Assembly (NCBI GenBank): GCA_025359585.1
Contig: JANYFX010000001.1
Coordinates: 1-18,561, forward strand
DNA length: 18,561 nucleotides
From: Rhizobacter sp.
Lineage (GTDB): Bacteria; Pseudomonadota; Gammaproteobacteria; Burkholderiales; Burkholderiaceae_C
Direction of reading: 5' to 3'
The notes beneath the pieces were generated by a model. That model was given only the letters and a program-made list of their open reading frames with translations, did no database searches and was not told where the DNA came from. Position 1 is the first letter of the stretch. Every line of letters begins with the position of its first letter. Shown in pieces: positions 7,103 to 15,904 of the stretch. The translations under genes and the position numbers were made by a program.

Positions 7103-8020
7103 ATGGCTGCAATCACTGCAAGCATGGTCGGCGAACTGCGCGCCAAGACCGACGCCCCGATGATGGAATGCAAGAAGGCGCTGACCGAGGCCGAAGGTGA
7201 CATGGAGCGCGCCGAAGAGCTGCTGCGCGTCAAGCTCGGCAGCAAGGCCAGCAAGGCCGCTTCGCGCATCACCGCCGAAGGTGTGGTCGTCTCGGCCGTG
7301 GTCGGCAATGCCGGCGCCCTGGTTGAAGTCAACTGCGAAACCGACTTCACCTCGAAGAACGACATGTTCCTGGCGCTCGCCGCGGCCTGCGCGCGGCTCG
7401 TTGCCGAGCACAACCCGGCCGATGTGGCTGCGCTGTCGGCGCTGCCGTACACGCAAGACGGTTACGGCCCGACGCTGGAAGACGTGCGCAAGGGCCTGAT
7501 CGGCACGATCGGCGAGAACATGTCGATCCGCCGCTTCAAGCGCTACGAAGGCGCCAAGCTCGCGAGCTACCTGCACGGCACGCGCATCGGCGTGATGGTC
7601 GAGTACGTGGGTGACGAAGTCGCCGCCAAGGACGTGGCGATGCACGTGGCGGCGATGAAGCCGGTGGCCTTGTCGTCGGCCGATGTGCCGGCCAAGCTGA
7701 TCGAGACCGAGCGCAAGATCGCGACCGAGAAGGCTGCCGAAGACGCCGAGAAGGCCAAGGCCGAAGGCAAGACCCCGCAATCGGCCGAAATCGTCACCAA
7801 GCGTGTCGAAGGCTCGGTGCAGAAGTACTTGAAGGAAGTGAGCCTGTTCAATCAGGCCTTCGTGAAGAACGACAAGCAGACCGTCGAGCAGATGCTGAAA
7901 GAACGCGCCACCCAGGTGAAGGGCTTCACCTTGTACGTGGTGGGCGAGGGCATCGAGAAGAAGGTCGACGACTTCGCGGCTGAAGTGGCGGCTCAGGTGG
8001 CGGCTGCAAAGAAGGACTAG
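7103..8020 (+). CDS. tsf: Elongation factor Ts
   Basis: EF-Ts, 305 residues, the guanine nucleotide exchange factor that regenerates EF-Tu-GTP in translation. The N-terminal UBA-like domain reads ITASMVGELRAKTDAPMMEC (residues 4-23), followed by KKALTEAEGD. The core dimerisation region begins with VVGNAGALVEVNCETDF, where TDFTSKND (80-87) is the EF-Tu-contacting motif. The C-terminal part has the expected charged, coiled section around KAAEDAEKAKAEGK and SLFNQAFVKND. The start at 7103 follows GGAG at 7090-7093. An in-frame ATG at 7070 would add 11 residues with no family match and poorer spacing, so I rejected it. The gene lies downstream of the rpsB terminator and upstream of pyrH, the usual order. 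Confidence 0.97.
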   Translation: MAAITASMVGELRAKTDAPMMECKKALTEAEGDMERAEELLRVKLGSKASKAASRITAEGVVVSAVVGNAGALVEVNCETDFTSKNDMFLALAAACARLVAEHNPADVAALSALPYTQDGYGPTLEDVRKGLIGTIGENMSIRRFKRYEGAKLASYLHGTRIGVMVEYVGDEVAAKDVAMHVAAMKPVALSSADVPAKLIETERKIATEKAAEDAEKAKAEGKTPQSAEIVTKRVEGSVQKYLKEVSLFNQAFVKNDKQTVEQMLKERATQVKGFTLYVVGEGIEKKVDDFAAEVAAQVAAAKKD

Positions 8021-8117
8021 GTAGGGGGTCGGGACCGCGAGGACGCCACGGGTTCCGATTTAGACTCTGCCGCGCGCCACAAGCGCCCCACATGCACAGA
8101 ACCCTGGAGTCCGACCC

Positions 8118-8828
8118 ATGGCCGCCTACAAGCGCATCCTGCTGAAACTTTCCGGTGAAGCCCTGATGGGCGACGATGCCTACGGCATCAACCGGGCCAC
8201 GATCGTGCGCATGGTGCGCGAGGTGCAGGAAGTGACCCAGCTCGGCTGCGAGGTGGCCGTGGTGATCGGCGGCGGCAACATCTTTCGCGGCGTGGCCGGC
8301 GGCTCGGTCGGCATGGACCGCGCGACCGCCGACTACATGGGCATGCTCGCCACGGTGATGAACGCGCTGGCGCTGGCCGACACGATGCGGCAAGAGGGCA
8401 TGACGGCGCGTGTGATGTCGGCCATCAACATCGAGCAGGTCGTCGAGCCTTACATCCGGCCGAAAGCGCTGCAGTACCTCGAAGAAGGCAAGGTCGTGAT
8501 CTTCGCCGCCGGCACCGGCAACCCGTTCTTCACGACCGACACGGCCGCGGCCTTGCGCGGCGCCGAGATCGGCGCGCAGATCGTGCTCAAGGCGACCAAG
8601 GTCGATGGTGTCTACACCGCCGACCCGAAAAAAGACCCGGGCGCAACGCGTTATTCCAAGGTCTCGTTCGACGAGGCCATCACCAAGAATCTGCAGGTGC
8701 TGGACGCCACCGCCTTCGCGCTGTGCCGCGACCAGAAGTTGCCCATTCGTGTGTTCAGCATCTTCAAACCCGGCGCCCTCAAGCGTGTGGTGCTGGGTGA
8801 AGACGAGGGCACGCTGGTTCACGTTTGA
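8118..8828 (+). CDS. pyrH: Uridylate kinase (UMP kinase)
   Basis: PyrH, 236 residues, phosphorylates UMP to UDP with ATP in pyrimidine nucleotide synthesis. It belongs to the amino acid kinase family and is hexameric and UTP-inhibited in bacteria. Visible motifs are KLSGEAL at residues 10-16, the glycine-rich VVIGGGNIFRG at about 48-58, AAGTGNPFFTTDTAAALRG for UMP and ATP binding, and KATKVDGVYTADPKKDP. The length matches the family. The start at 8118 follows GGAG at 8106-8109. The 97 bases between tsf and pyrH hold no hairpin with a T-tract and no convincing promoter; TAGACT at 8061-8066 is only a weak -10-like match. frr begins 12 bases after the stop. Confidence 0.97.
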   Translation: MAAYKRILLKLSGEALMGDDAYGINRATIVRMVREVQEVTQLGCEVAVVIGGGNIFRGVAGGSVGMDRATADYMGMLATVMNALALADTMRQEGMTARVMSAINIEQVVEPYIRPKALQYLEEGKVVIFAAGTGNPFFTTDTAAALRGAEIGAQIVLKATKVDGVYTADPKKDPGATRYSKVSFDEAITKNLQVLDATAFALCRDQKLPIRVFSIFKPGALKRVVLGEDEGTLVHV

Positions 8829-8840
8829 AAGAGTGCAGTC

Positions 8841-9401
8841 ATGAGCATTGCTGAAATCAAGAAGACCGCTGAAGCCAAGATGGTTCGTTCCATCGAAGCC
8901 TTCAAGAACGAGTTGCACAAGATCCGCACCGGCCGCGCCCACCCGGGCATCCTCGACCAGGTGCAGATCGACTACTACGGCTCGATGGTGCCAATCAGCC
9001 AGGTCGCCAACGTGACGCTGCTGGACGCACGCACGATCAGTGTGCAACCCTGGGAAAAGGGCATGGGCGCCAAGATCGAAAAAGCGATCCGCGAGTCCGA
9101 TCTGGGGCTGAACCCGGCCACGCAGGGCGACCTGATCCGCGTGCCGATGCCGGCGCTGACCGAAGAGCGCCGCCGCGAATTGACGAAGGTCGTGCGCAAC
9201 ACCGGTGAAGACTCCAAGGTGGCGGTGCGCAACCTGCGCCGCGATGCCAACGAGCACGCCAAGCGCCTGCTCAAGGACAAGGAAATCTCCGAAGACGAAG
9301 AGCGCCGCTCGCTCGACGAGTTGCAGAAGCTGACCGACCGCTACATCGCCGAGATCGACCGTCTGATCGTGGGCAAAGAAGCCGAGATCATGGCCGTTTG
9401 A
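8841..9401 (+). CDS. frr: Ribosome recycling factor
   Basis: RRF, 186 residues, the tRNA-shaped factor that works with EF-G to split post-termination ribosomes. Domain I is the three-helix bundle formed by the N-terminal (residues 1-30) and C-terminal halves, and domain II lies at about 31-105. The signature KIRTGRAHPGILDQVQIDYY and the later block ISVQPWEKGMG are typical, as is LIRVPMPALTEERRRELTK. Its length matches the family (about 185). The ribosome site before 8841 is a modest GAAAGAG. The stop TGA (9399-9401) lies inside the region that appears to serve as the ribosome binding site of uppS. Confidence 0.97.
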   Translation: MSIAEIKKTAEAKMVRSIEAFKNELHKIRTGRAHPGILDQVQIDYYGSMVPISQVANVTLLDARTISVQPWEKGMGAKIEKAIRESDLGLNPATQGDLIRVPMPALTEERRRELTKVVRNTGEDSKVAVRNLRRDANEHAKRLLKDKEISEDEERRSLDELQKLTDRYIAEIDRLIVGKEAEIMAV

Positions 9402-9412
9402 GGCAGCTTCGG

Positions 9413-10183
9413 GTGACTGACCTCTCCGCTTCGACCGGGCCGGTGCCGCGCCATGTGGCCATCGTGATGGATGGCAACGGCCGCTGGGCCAAGAAGCGTT
9501 TCATGCCGCGTTTTTTCGGCCACAAGCAGGGTGTCGACGCGCTGGTGCGCACGGTGCTGTCGTGCGCCGACCGCGGCATCGAGTACCTCACGGTGTTCGC
9601 GTTCTCTTCCGAGAACTGGAAACGCCCGACCGAAGAAGTGTCGGGCCTGATGGGGCTGGTGCTGGTGGCGGTGGCCAAGTACCTGGGCAAGCTCGCCAGC
9701 CACGGTGTGCGCATCCGCATCGTCGGTGACCGCAGCCAGGTGTCCGACAAGCTGCGCCAGGCCTGGGAGCAGGCCGAGAGCAGCACCGCGCACAACACCC
9801 GCATCACCTTGTCGGTGGCGTTCAACTACGGCGGCCGCTGGGACATCGTGCAGGCGTGTCGCCAGGCCATGCTCGCCGGCGTGGCGCCAGACGAACTCGA
9901 CGAAGCCGTGCTCAACCGCTACATGGCGCTGAGCCACGCGCCCGACCCCGACCTGTTCATTCGCACCGGTGGTGAAGTGCGCATCAGCAACTTCCTGCTG
10001 TGGCAGGCGGCGTACGCCGAGTTGGTGTTCAGCGACTGCCTGTGGCCAGAATTCGGCGACGACGAACTCGACGCCGCGCTGGCCGAATACGCCCGCCGCG
10101 ACCGCCGCTTCGGCGCGGTCGACAGCCACGCGAACGCGGCCAACGGCGCCGATGCAGGCGCCACCGCGCTGGGCGGAGGCTGA
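9413..10183 (+). CDS. uppS: Undecaprenyl diphosphate synthase (cis-prenyltransferase)
   Basis: UppS adds isopentenyl units to farnesyl diphosphate to make the C55 carrier lipid used for peptidoglycan and O-antigen. The catalytic motif HVAIVMDGNGRWAKKR is at residues 14-29, with Asp20 the essential aspartate. FAFSSENWKRP and the C-terminal RTGGEVRISNFLLWQAAYAE complete the family signature. I chose GTG at 9413, because GAGG at 9400-9403 sits nine bases upstream. This gives 256 residues. A TTG at 9398 in the same frame would add five residues but has no ribosome site. The coding region ends in TGA directly followed by the ATG of cdsA. The last roughly 20 residues are Ala/Gly-rich and probably disordered. 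Confidence 0.95.
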   Translation: MTDLSASTGPVPRHVAIVMDGNGRWAKKRFMPRFFGHKQGVDALVRTVLSCADRGIEYLTVFAFSSENWKRPTEEVSGLMGLVLVAVAKYLGKLASHGVRIRIVGDRSQVSDKLRQAWEQAESSTAHNTRITLSVAFNYGGRWDIVQACRQAMLAGVAPDELDEAVLNRYMALSHAPDPDLFIRTGGEVRISNFLLWQAAYAELVFSDCLWPEFGDDELDAALAEYARRDRRFGAVDSHANAANGADAGATALGGG

Positions 10184-11020
10184 ATGCTCAAGCAGCGTGT
10201 CATCACCGCGCTGGTCTTGATGGCGTTCTTGCTGCCGGCGCTGTTCGCCGCCGCAGCGTGGCCATTCGCGGTATTGTCCTTGTTGCTGATGGGTGCGGCC
10301 GGTTGGGAGTGGGGTCGGCTCAATGGCGCGGGGGCGGCTTCGGTGCCGATGGGCCTGTTGCTCGCCGCCCTGTGCGCTCTGGCGCTGTGGGCCGGCTGGG
10401 CCGCGGCGCCGCCGGCGCTGGTCTGGTGGGCCGCCACCATCGTCTGGGTGCTGGGTGGCGCGTTCGTGCTGCGCGGTGGCCCGGCGGCCTGGCCGCTGAT
10501 TCCTGCCGCTGTACGGTGGGCCGTGGGCCTGGCGCTGCTGTGGACCGCGTGGCTCGCGCTGGCGCACGCCAAGGCCATCGGCATCAACTTCATTCTTTCC
10601 GTGTTCTGCCTGGTCTGGGCCGCCGACATCGCGGCCTACTTCGGCGGGCGCGCTTTCGGCAAACGCAAACTCGCGCTCGCGATCAGCCCCGGCAAGAGCT
10701 GGGAAGGCGTCTGGAGCGGCATGCTGGGCGCGCTCGTTCTGGCCGCGCTCTGGCTGCTGGCCGACGCCTCGTGGGCGATGGATTCGCCCAGCCTTTACAC
10801 CCGCGTATCGGCGCGCTTCGGTTTTCTGGGGCTCGCGCTCGTGGTCGTGTTCCTCGCCGCCATGAGCGTGGTTGGTGACTTGTTCGAGTCGCTCGTCAAG
10901 CGCAGCGCCGGCGCCAAGGACAGCAGCGGTTTGCTGCCGGGGCATGGCGGCGTGCTCGATCGTGTCGATGCGCTGCTGCCCGCGTTCCCGCTCGCCCTGG
11001 CCTGGGTCTCTTTGACATGA
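10184..11020 (+). CDS. cdsA: Phosphatidate cytidylyltransferase (CDP-diacylglycerol synthase)
   Basis: CdsA, 278 residues, an inner-membrane enzyme that converts phosphatidic acid and CTP to CDP-diacylglycerol, precursor of the phospholipids. The sequence is mostly hydrophobic, with about seven to eight apparent membrane segments rich in Ala, Leu and Trp. Before the C-terminus is the family signature, about residues 228-262: SVVGDLFESLVKRSAGAKDS followed by SGLLPGHGGVLDRVD, with the acidic residues that bind metal. An earlier motif, WAADIAAYFGGRAFGKRKLA, followed by ISPGKSWEG, is also typical. The ATG at 10184 abuts the uppS stop, and GGAGG at 10175-10179 is its ribosome site. Its stop overlaps the dxr start as ATGA, so the junctions on both sides favour coupled translation. 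Confidence 0.96.
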   Translation: MLKQRVITALVLMAFLLPALFAAAAWPFAVLSLLLMGAAGWEWGRLNGAGAASVPMGLLLAALCALALWAGWAAAPPALVWWAATIVWVLGGAFVLRGGPAAWPLIPAAVRWAVGLALLWTAWLALAHAKAIGINFILSVFCLVWAADIAAYFGGRAFGKRKLALAISPGKSWEGVWSGMLGALVLAALWLLADASWAMDSPSLYTRVSARFGFLGLALVVVFLAAMSVVGDLFESLVKRSAGAKDSSGLLPGHGGVLDRVDALLPAFPLALAWVSLT

Positions 11021-12222
11021 CAAGCTTGCCTCCGCCCACACGCCAGCGTGTGTGCATTCTCGGCGCCACCGGCTCGGTCGGCACCAGCACGCTCGACGTG
11101 ATCGGCCGTCACCCCGAGCGTTTCGAAGTGTTCGCGCTGACGGCACACAGCCGCGTCGAAGAGCTGTTCCAGCAGTGCCTCAAATGGAAGCCGCACTTCG
11201 CGGCGCTGCCCGACGCGGCGCAGGCGCGCGACCTGCGCAGCCGCTTGCAGGCGCAGGGTGTCGCGACCGAGGTGCTGGCCGGCCCGGCCGCATTGTGCGA
11301 ACTCGCCGCGCACCCGGAAGTCGACTCGGTGATGGCGGCCATCGTCGGCGCTGCGGGCCTGCCACCGTGCCTTGCGGCCGCCCACGCCGGCAAACGTTTG
11401 TTGCTCGCCAACAAGGAAGCGCTGGTCGTCGGCGGTGGACTCTTCATGCAGGCGGTAAAGCGCGGGGGTGCCACGCTGCTGCCGATCGACAGCGAACACT
11501 CGGCGATCTTTCAATGCCTGCCCGAAGACCGCAGCGCCTGGGCTTCTCGCATCGACCACATCCTGCTCACCGCATCGGGTGGGCCGTTTCGCACCCGCGA
11601 CGTGGCCACGCTCAAAGACGTGACGCCCGACCAGGCCTGCGCGCACCCGAACTGGGTGATGGGCCGCAAGATTTCGGTCGACTCCGCGACCATGATGAAC
11701 AAGGCGCTCGAAGTGATCGAAGCGCGCTGGTTGTTCGACCTCACGCCCGAGCGGATCCGCGTCGTGGTCCACCCGCAGAGCATCATTCACTCGATGGTCG
11801 TGTGCCGCGACAACTCGGTGCTGGCGCAACTCGGCACGCCCGACATGCGCGTGCCGATCGCCTACGGCCTGTCGTTCCCGCAGCGCATCGAATCGGGTGC
11901 CGGCCAGCTCGATTTCGGCAGAATGGCATCGCTGAGCTTCGAGCCGCCAGACCATGCCCGTTGCCCCGGCCTGGCGCTCGCCTGGGAAACCTTACGCGGG
12001 CCCGAAGGCAGCACGACGATCCTGAACGCGGCCAATGAAGTGGCGGTCGCGGCCTTTCTCGCGGGAACCATTCGCTTCGATCAGATTCACAGCGTCAACG
12101 CTCGAATGCTCGAGCGTGTTTCCGCGCAAGCCGGTGCCTGCGATTCGATCGAGGCGCTGCTCGAACTCGACGCGCAAACACGCACCGAGGCGCTGCAGTT
12201 CGTGAAGGGCCTGTCGGCATGA
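11017..12222 (+). CDS. dxr: 1-deoxy-D-xylulose 5-phosphate reductoisomerase
   Basis: Dxr, 401 residues, the second enzyme of the MEP isoprenoid pathway. It rearranges and reduces DXP to 2-C-methyl-D-erythritol 4-phosphate with NADPH and is the target of fosmidomycin. The NADPH motif GATGSVG is at residues 16-22. LLLANKEALVVGG is followed by LPIDSEHSAIFQ, where Asp158 and Glu160 are the metal ligands. Glu232 in MMNKALEVIEARW is the third ligand. TASGGPFR and HPNWVMGRKISVDSATMMNK form the active-site loops. Length and motifs are normal. It overlaps cdsA at its start and rseP at its end (both ATGA). It supplies the precursors for UppS, encoded two genes upstream. Confidence 0.97.
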   Translation: MTSLPPPTRQRVCILGATGSVGTSTLDVIGRHPERFEVFALTAHSRVEELFQQCLKWKPHFAALPDAAQARDLRSRLQAQGVATEVLAGPAALCELAAHPEVDSVMAAIVGAAGLPPCLAAAHAGKRLLLANKEALVVGGGLFMQAVKRGGATLLPIDSEHSAIFQCLPEDRSAWASRIDHILLTASGGPFRTRDVATLKDVTPDQACAHPNWVMGRKISVDSATMMNKALEVIEARWLFDLTPERIRVVVHPQSIIHSMVVCRDNSVLAQLGTPDMRVPIAYGLSFPQRIESGAGQLDFGRMASLSFEPPDHARCPGLALAWETLRGPEGSTTILNAANEVAVAAFLAGTIRFDQIHSVNARMLERVSAQAGACDSIEALLELDAQTRTEALQFVKGLSA

Positions 12223-13589
12223 TCATCACCGTATTGGCTTTCATCTTCACGCTCGGCGTGTTGATCGTGATCCACGAGTACGGCCACTACCGTGTCGCTG
12301 TGGCCTGTGGCGTGAAGGTGCTGCGCTTCTCGGTCGGTTTCGGCCGCGTGATCCTGCGCCGCCAGGCCACGCCCGACAGCACCGAGTTCGTGTTGTGTGC
12401 CTTGCCGCTGGGCGGCTACGTCAAGATGCTCGACGAGCGCGAGGGCCCGGTGGCACCGGCCGAACTCGAGCGCAGCTTCAACCGCAAGGCCTTGTGGCAA
12501 CGCACCGCGATCGTCGCCGCCGGGCCGGCCGCGAACCTGCTGCTGGCGGTGCTGCTCTACGCCGCAGCGCACTGGATCGGCATCGACGAGCCCAAGGCCG
12601 TGCTCGGCCCGCCTGCCAGCGCCAGCCTCGCAGAACGCGCCGGCTTGAAAGCGGGCGATTGGGTGCGCGCCTATTCGACCGACGGCACCGAATGGCAAGA
12701 CCTGCGTTCGATGACCGACCTGCGCTGGGAATTGACCCAGGCCGTGATGCACGGCGAGCGCCTGCAACTCATGGTGAGCGACCGCGACGGCCGCGCGCAG
12801 CGGCGCACCACGCTCGAACTCGACACGCTCGGCGCGAGCGAAGTCGATGCCAAGCTGATGCAGCGCATCGGCATCGGCAGCGTCTTCAGCGAGCCGGTGC
12901 TGGGCAAGGTCACCGATGCCAGCCCAGCGGCGAAAGCCGGGCTGCGCGCGGGTGACCGCGTGCTCGGCATCGATGGCAATGCTGTCGGCGACGCCTCGCG
13001 TGTGCGCGACCTCATTCGTGCGAGCGGCAGCACCGGCCTGCCACGTACGATGCAGTGGCGTGTCGAGCGCGCTGGTCAGGTGCTCGAACTCGCGGTGACG
13101 CCGACGGTGGTGACCGAAGCCGGCGAGCGCTTCGGCCGCATCGGCGTCTACCCGGGCCAGCCGCCCGAGATGGTGACGGTGCAGTACGGCGTGATAGACG
13201 GCTTCTCGCGCGCGTTCACGCAGACCTGGCAGATGTCGGCGCTGACGCTGAAGATGCTCGGCAAGATGCTCATCGGGCAAGCCTCGCTGAAGAACCTCAG
13301 CGGGCCGCTGACCATCGCCGACTACGCCGGCCAATCGGTGCGCCTCGGCCTGGCCTACTACCTCGGCTTTCTCGCCATCGTGAGCGTGAGTCTGGGCGTG
13401 CTCAACCTGCTGCCGCTGCCGGTGCTCGACGGTGGGCACCTGATGTATTATCTTTTCGAGGGTGTGACAGGGCGGCCTGTCTCCGACCTGTGGCTCGACA
13501 GGCTGCAGCGTGGCGGAGTGGCCATCATGCTCATGATGATGTCCCTGGCTCTCTACAACGACGTGGCCCGCCTCCTGGGCCTGCAATGA
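12219..13589 (+). CDS. rseP: RIP metalloprotease RseP (site-2 protease)
   Basis: RseP, 456 residues, an intramembrane zinc protease of the inner membrane that cleaves the sigma-E anti-sigma factor RseA after DegS, and also clears signal peptide remnants. The zinc motif HEYGH is at residues 19-23 in the first membrane segment. The second motif LLPLPVLDGGHL places the third zinc ligand Asp404, nearly identical in position to the E. coli enzyme. Two PDZ domains lie between, around residues 115-190 and 205-300; repeats of the type AERAGLKAGDWV and AAKAGLRAGDRVLGIDG mark their peptide-binding parts. The C-terminal third holds further membrane segments. The start overlaps the dxr stop (ATGA) and the end overlaps the bamA start (ATGA). 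Confidence 0.96.
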   Translation: MIITVLAFIFTLGVLIVIHEYGHYRVAVACGVKVLRFSVGFGRVILRRQATPDSTEFVLCALPLGGYVKMLDEREGPVAPAELERSFNRKALWQRTAIVAAGPAANLLLAVLLYAAAHWIGIDEPKAVLGPPASASLAERAGLKAGDWVRAYSTDGTEWQDLRSMTDLRWELTQAVMHGERLQLMVSDRDGRAQRRTTLELDTLGASEVDAKLMQRIGIGSVFSEPVLGKVTDASPAAKAGLRAGDRVLGIDGNAVGDASRVRDLIRASGSTGLPRTMQWRVERAGQVLELAVTPTVVTEAGERFGRIGVYPGQPPEMVTVQYGVIDGFSRAFTQTWQMSALTLKMLGKMLIGQASLKNLSGPLTIADYAGQSVRLGLAYYLGFLAIVSVSLGVLNLLPLPVLDGGHLMYYLFEGVTGRPVSDLWLDRLQRGGVAIMLMMMSLALYNDVARLLGLQ

Positions 13590-15904
13590 CCGACCGCATG
13601 CGATCCACTTCCCGCTCGACCTCCCTTCGCCCCACTGTTCTTTGCATCGCGTTGGCCGCTGCGCTCCAGGCCGGATCGGCCTGGGCGCTCGAACCCTTCG
13701 TGCTGAAAGACATCCGCGTCGAGGGCTTGCAGCGCAGTGATGCCGGCACGGTGTTCGCCTCATTGCCGTTCCGCATCGGCGACACCTACACCGACGACAA
13801 GGGCGCGGCCGCCTTGCGCGCGCTGTTCGCCACCGGCCTTTACAAAGACGTGCGCATCGATGTCGACGGCGGCGTGGTGGTCGTCATCGTCGAAGAGCGG
13901 CCGGTGATCGCCGCGATCGAGTTCGTCGGCCTGAAAGAGTTCGACAAGGAAGCGCTGACCAAGTCGCTGAAAGACTTCGGCATCGGCGAAGGCCAGCCGT
14001 TCGACAAGGCCCTGGCCGACCGCGCCGAACAGGAACTCAAGCGCCAGTACCTCACGCGCAGCCTCTATGGCGCCGAGGTCGTGACCACGGTCTCGCCCCA
14101 GGAACGCAACCGCGTGAACCTGAGCTTCACGGTCACCGAAGGCTCGGCGTCGAAGATCAGCGAGATTCGCATCAATGGCAACAAGGCTTTCTCCGAAGGC
14201 ACGCTCAAGGACTTGTTCGACCTGAACGACGGCGGCTGGCTCAACTTTTACACCAAGGCCGATCGTTACTCGCGCGCCAAGCTAGACGCCGACCTCGAGA
14301 CCTTGCGCGCTTACTACCTAGACCGCGGGTACCTCGAGTTCAACATCGAGTCGACGCAGATCGCGATCTCGCCCGACAAGCAGGACATCACCGCCACGAT
14401 CAACGTCAAGGAGGGCCAGCCCTACACGGTCACGGCCGTCAAGCTCGAAGGCGAATACCTCGGCAAGGAAGAAGACTTCAAGACTCTTGTCGCGATCAAA
14501 CCGGGCCAGCCTTACCGCGCCGAGTCGGTGACACAGACCACGCGCGCGATGATCGACCGCTTCGGCACCTTCGGTTATGCCTTCGCCAAGGTCGAGGCCC
14601 GGCCCGACATCGACCGCGAGCGTGGCCAGGTCGTGCTCACCATCGTCTCCGAGCCGCAGCGACGCGTTTATGTGCGGCGCATCAACGTGTCGGGCAACAC
14701 CCGCACGCGCGACGAAGTGGTGCGGCGCGAGTTCCGGCAATTCGAATCGTCGTGGTACGACGGGCGCAAGATCAAGCTGTCACGCGACCGCGTCGACCGG
14801 CTCGGTTATTTCAGCGAAGTGACGGTCGACAGCAACGAAGTGCCGGGCACGCAAGACCAGGTCGACCTGACCATCGCCGTCAAGGAAAAACAGACCGGCA
14901 ACCTGCTGCTCGGCGCCGGTTTTTCGTCGGCCGAAAAACTCTCGCTGAACGCCTCGATCAAGCAGGACAACGTGTTCGGCTCGGGCAACTACCTCGGCAT
15001 CGAGCTCAACACCAGCCGCTACAGCCGCACGCTGGTGCTCAGCACGGTCGACCCGTACTTCACGATCGACGGAATCTCGCGCGCGATCGACATCGCCTAC
15101 CGCACGCAACGCCCGCTCAACAGCCAGGGCGAAGAATACAAACTGGTCACGCCGAGCGCCACGGTTCGTTTCGGCGTGCCCTTCAGCGAGTACGACACGG
15201 TGTTCTTCGGCATCGGCGTCGAGCGCACCGAGATCAAGGGCACGGGGCTGCCGAACAACTACTTTCTCTACACCGAACAGTTCGGCACGGTCAGCAACTC
15301 GGTGCCGGTCACGATCGGCTGGGCCCGCGACAGCCGCGACAGCGCGCTGGTGCCCAACGACGGTCGCCTGATGCGCTTCAACCTCGACTGGGGCATCGCC
15401 GGCGACACCCGCTACCTGCGCACCAACACGCAGTTCCAGCAGTACTTTCCGCTCTCGAAGAAGTACACCTTCGGCATCAACGCCGAGATCGGCTGGGGCA
15501 AGGGGCTGGGCGACCGGCCGTACCCGATCTTCAAGAACTTCTACGGCGGTGGCCTGGGCGGCGGCACGGTGCGTGGCTTTGAGCAGAACTCGCTCGGCCC
15601 GGTCGACGTGACCGGCGCTTTCATCGGCGGCAACCGGCGCGTGAACATCAACGCCGAGCTGTACCTGCCGGTGCCGGGCACGGGCAACGACCGCACCTTG
15701 CGCCTGTTCACTTACTTCGACGCCGGCAACGTCTGGGGCGAGTTCGAAAAGATCCGCTTCGGTGACCTGCGCTCGTCGGCCGGTGTGGGCCTGAGCTGGG
15801 TCTCGCCGGTGGGCCCGCTGAAGATCAGCTACGGCGCGCCGATCAACAAGCGGCCAGAAGATAGAATCCAGCGTCTTCAATTCCAGATCGGGACTTCGTT
15901 CTAA
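13586..15904 (+). CDS. bamA: Outer membrane protein assembly factor BamA
   Basis: BamA, about 772 residues, is the core of the BAM complex that folds beta-barrel proteins into the outer membrane. A signal peptide (residues about 1-34, ending GSAWA before LEPFVL) is followed by five POTRA domains (about 36-435) and a 16-strand barrel. The conserved VRGF motif is at 662-665 (GGTVRGFEQNSLGP), and the C-terminus ends in phenylalanine (QFQIGTSF), the usual barrel signal. I chose ATG at 13586 because it overlaps the rseP stop as ATGA. ATG at 13598 is an equally possible start and would still leave a signal peptide. The same frame is open upstream through rseP, but that part is an artefact of high GC. 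The stop TAA shares its last base with the skp ATG. Confidence 0.97.
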   Translation: MTDRMRSTSRSTSLRPTVLCIALAAALQAGSAWALEPFVLKDIRVEGLQRSDAGTVFASLPFRIGDTYTDDKGAAALRALFATGLYKDVRIDVDGGVVVVIVEERPVIAAIEFVGLKEFDKEALTKSLKDFGIGEGQPFDKALADRAEQELKRQYLTRSLYGAEVVTTVSPQERNRVNLSFTVTEGSASKISEIRINGNKAFSEGTLKDLFDLNDGGWLNFYTKADRYSRAKLDADLETLRAYYLDRGYLEFNIESTQIAISPDKQDITATINVKEGQPYTVTAVKLEGEYLGKEEDFKTLVAIKPGQPYRAESVTQTTRAMIDRFGTFGYAFAKVEARPDIDRERGQVVLTIVSEPQRRVYVRRINVSGNTRTRDEVVRREFRQFESSWYDGRKIKLSRDRVDRLGYFSEVTVDSNEVPGTQDQVDLTIAVKEKQTGNLLLGAGFSSAEKLSLNASIKQDNVFGSGNYLGIELNTSRYSRTLVLSTVDPYFTIDGISRAIDIAYRTQRPLNSQGEEYKLVTPSATVRFGVPFSEYDTVFFGIGVERTEIKGTGLPNNYFLYTEQFGTVSNSVPVTIGWARDSRDSALVPNDGRLMRFNLDWGIAGDTRYLRTNTQFQQYFPLSKKYTFGINAEIGWGKGLGDRPYPIFKNFYGGGLGGGTVRGFEQNSLGPVDVTGAFIGGNRRVNINAELYLPVPGTGNDRTLRLFTYFDAGNVWGEFEKIRFGDLRSSAGVGLSWVSPVGPLKISYGAPINKRPEDRIQRLQFQIGTSF
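15862..15867 (+). promoter_or_regulatory. Possible internal -10 element upstream of skp
   Basis: TAGAAT, one mismatch from the TATAAT consensus, lies within the last codons of bamA, 36 bases before the skp start. The region is locally AT-rich and uses the codon AGA, which looks rare in this GC-rich window. No convincing -35 hexamer or TG extension is seen. It could give extra transcription of skp-lpxD-fabZ-lpxA, or be chance. Confidence 0.25.

Noticed and set aside
8057..8070. Possible pyrH promoter around TAGACT
   Set aside because: Only four of six -10 bases match and no -35 hexamer or TG extension is present.
8625..8640. A6 run in pyrH as a frameshift slip site
   Set aside because: The frame does not give a slippery heptamer, and the protein continues normally on both sides.
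7926..9257. Long minus-strand open frame opposite pyrH and frr
   Set aside because: The translation is His/Asp/Val/Arg-rich antisense of conserved genes, with no recognisable domain.
13055..13585. Open frame extending bamA 177 codons upstream
   Set aside because: It overlaps rseP in another frame, encodes an Arg/Ala-rich sequence with no family features, and the signal peptide begins only near 13586. It is a high-GC artefact.
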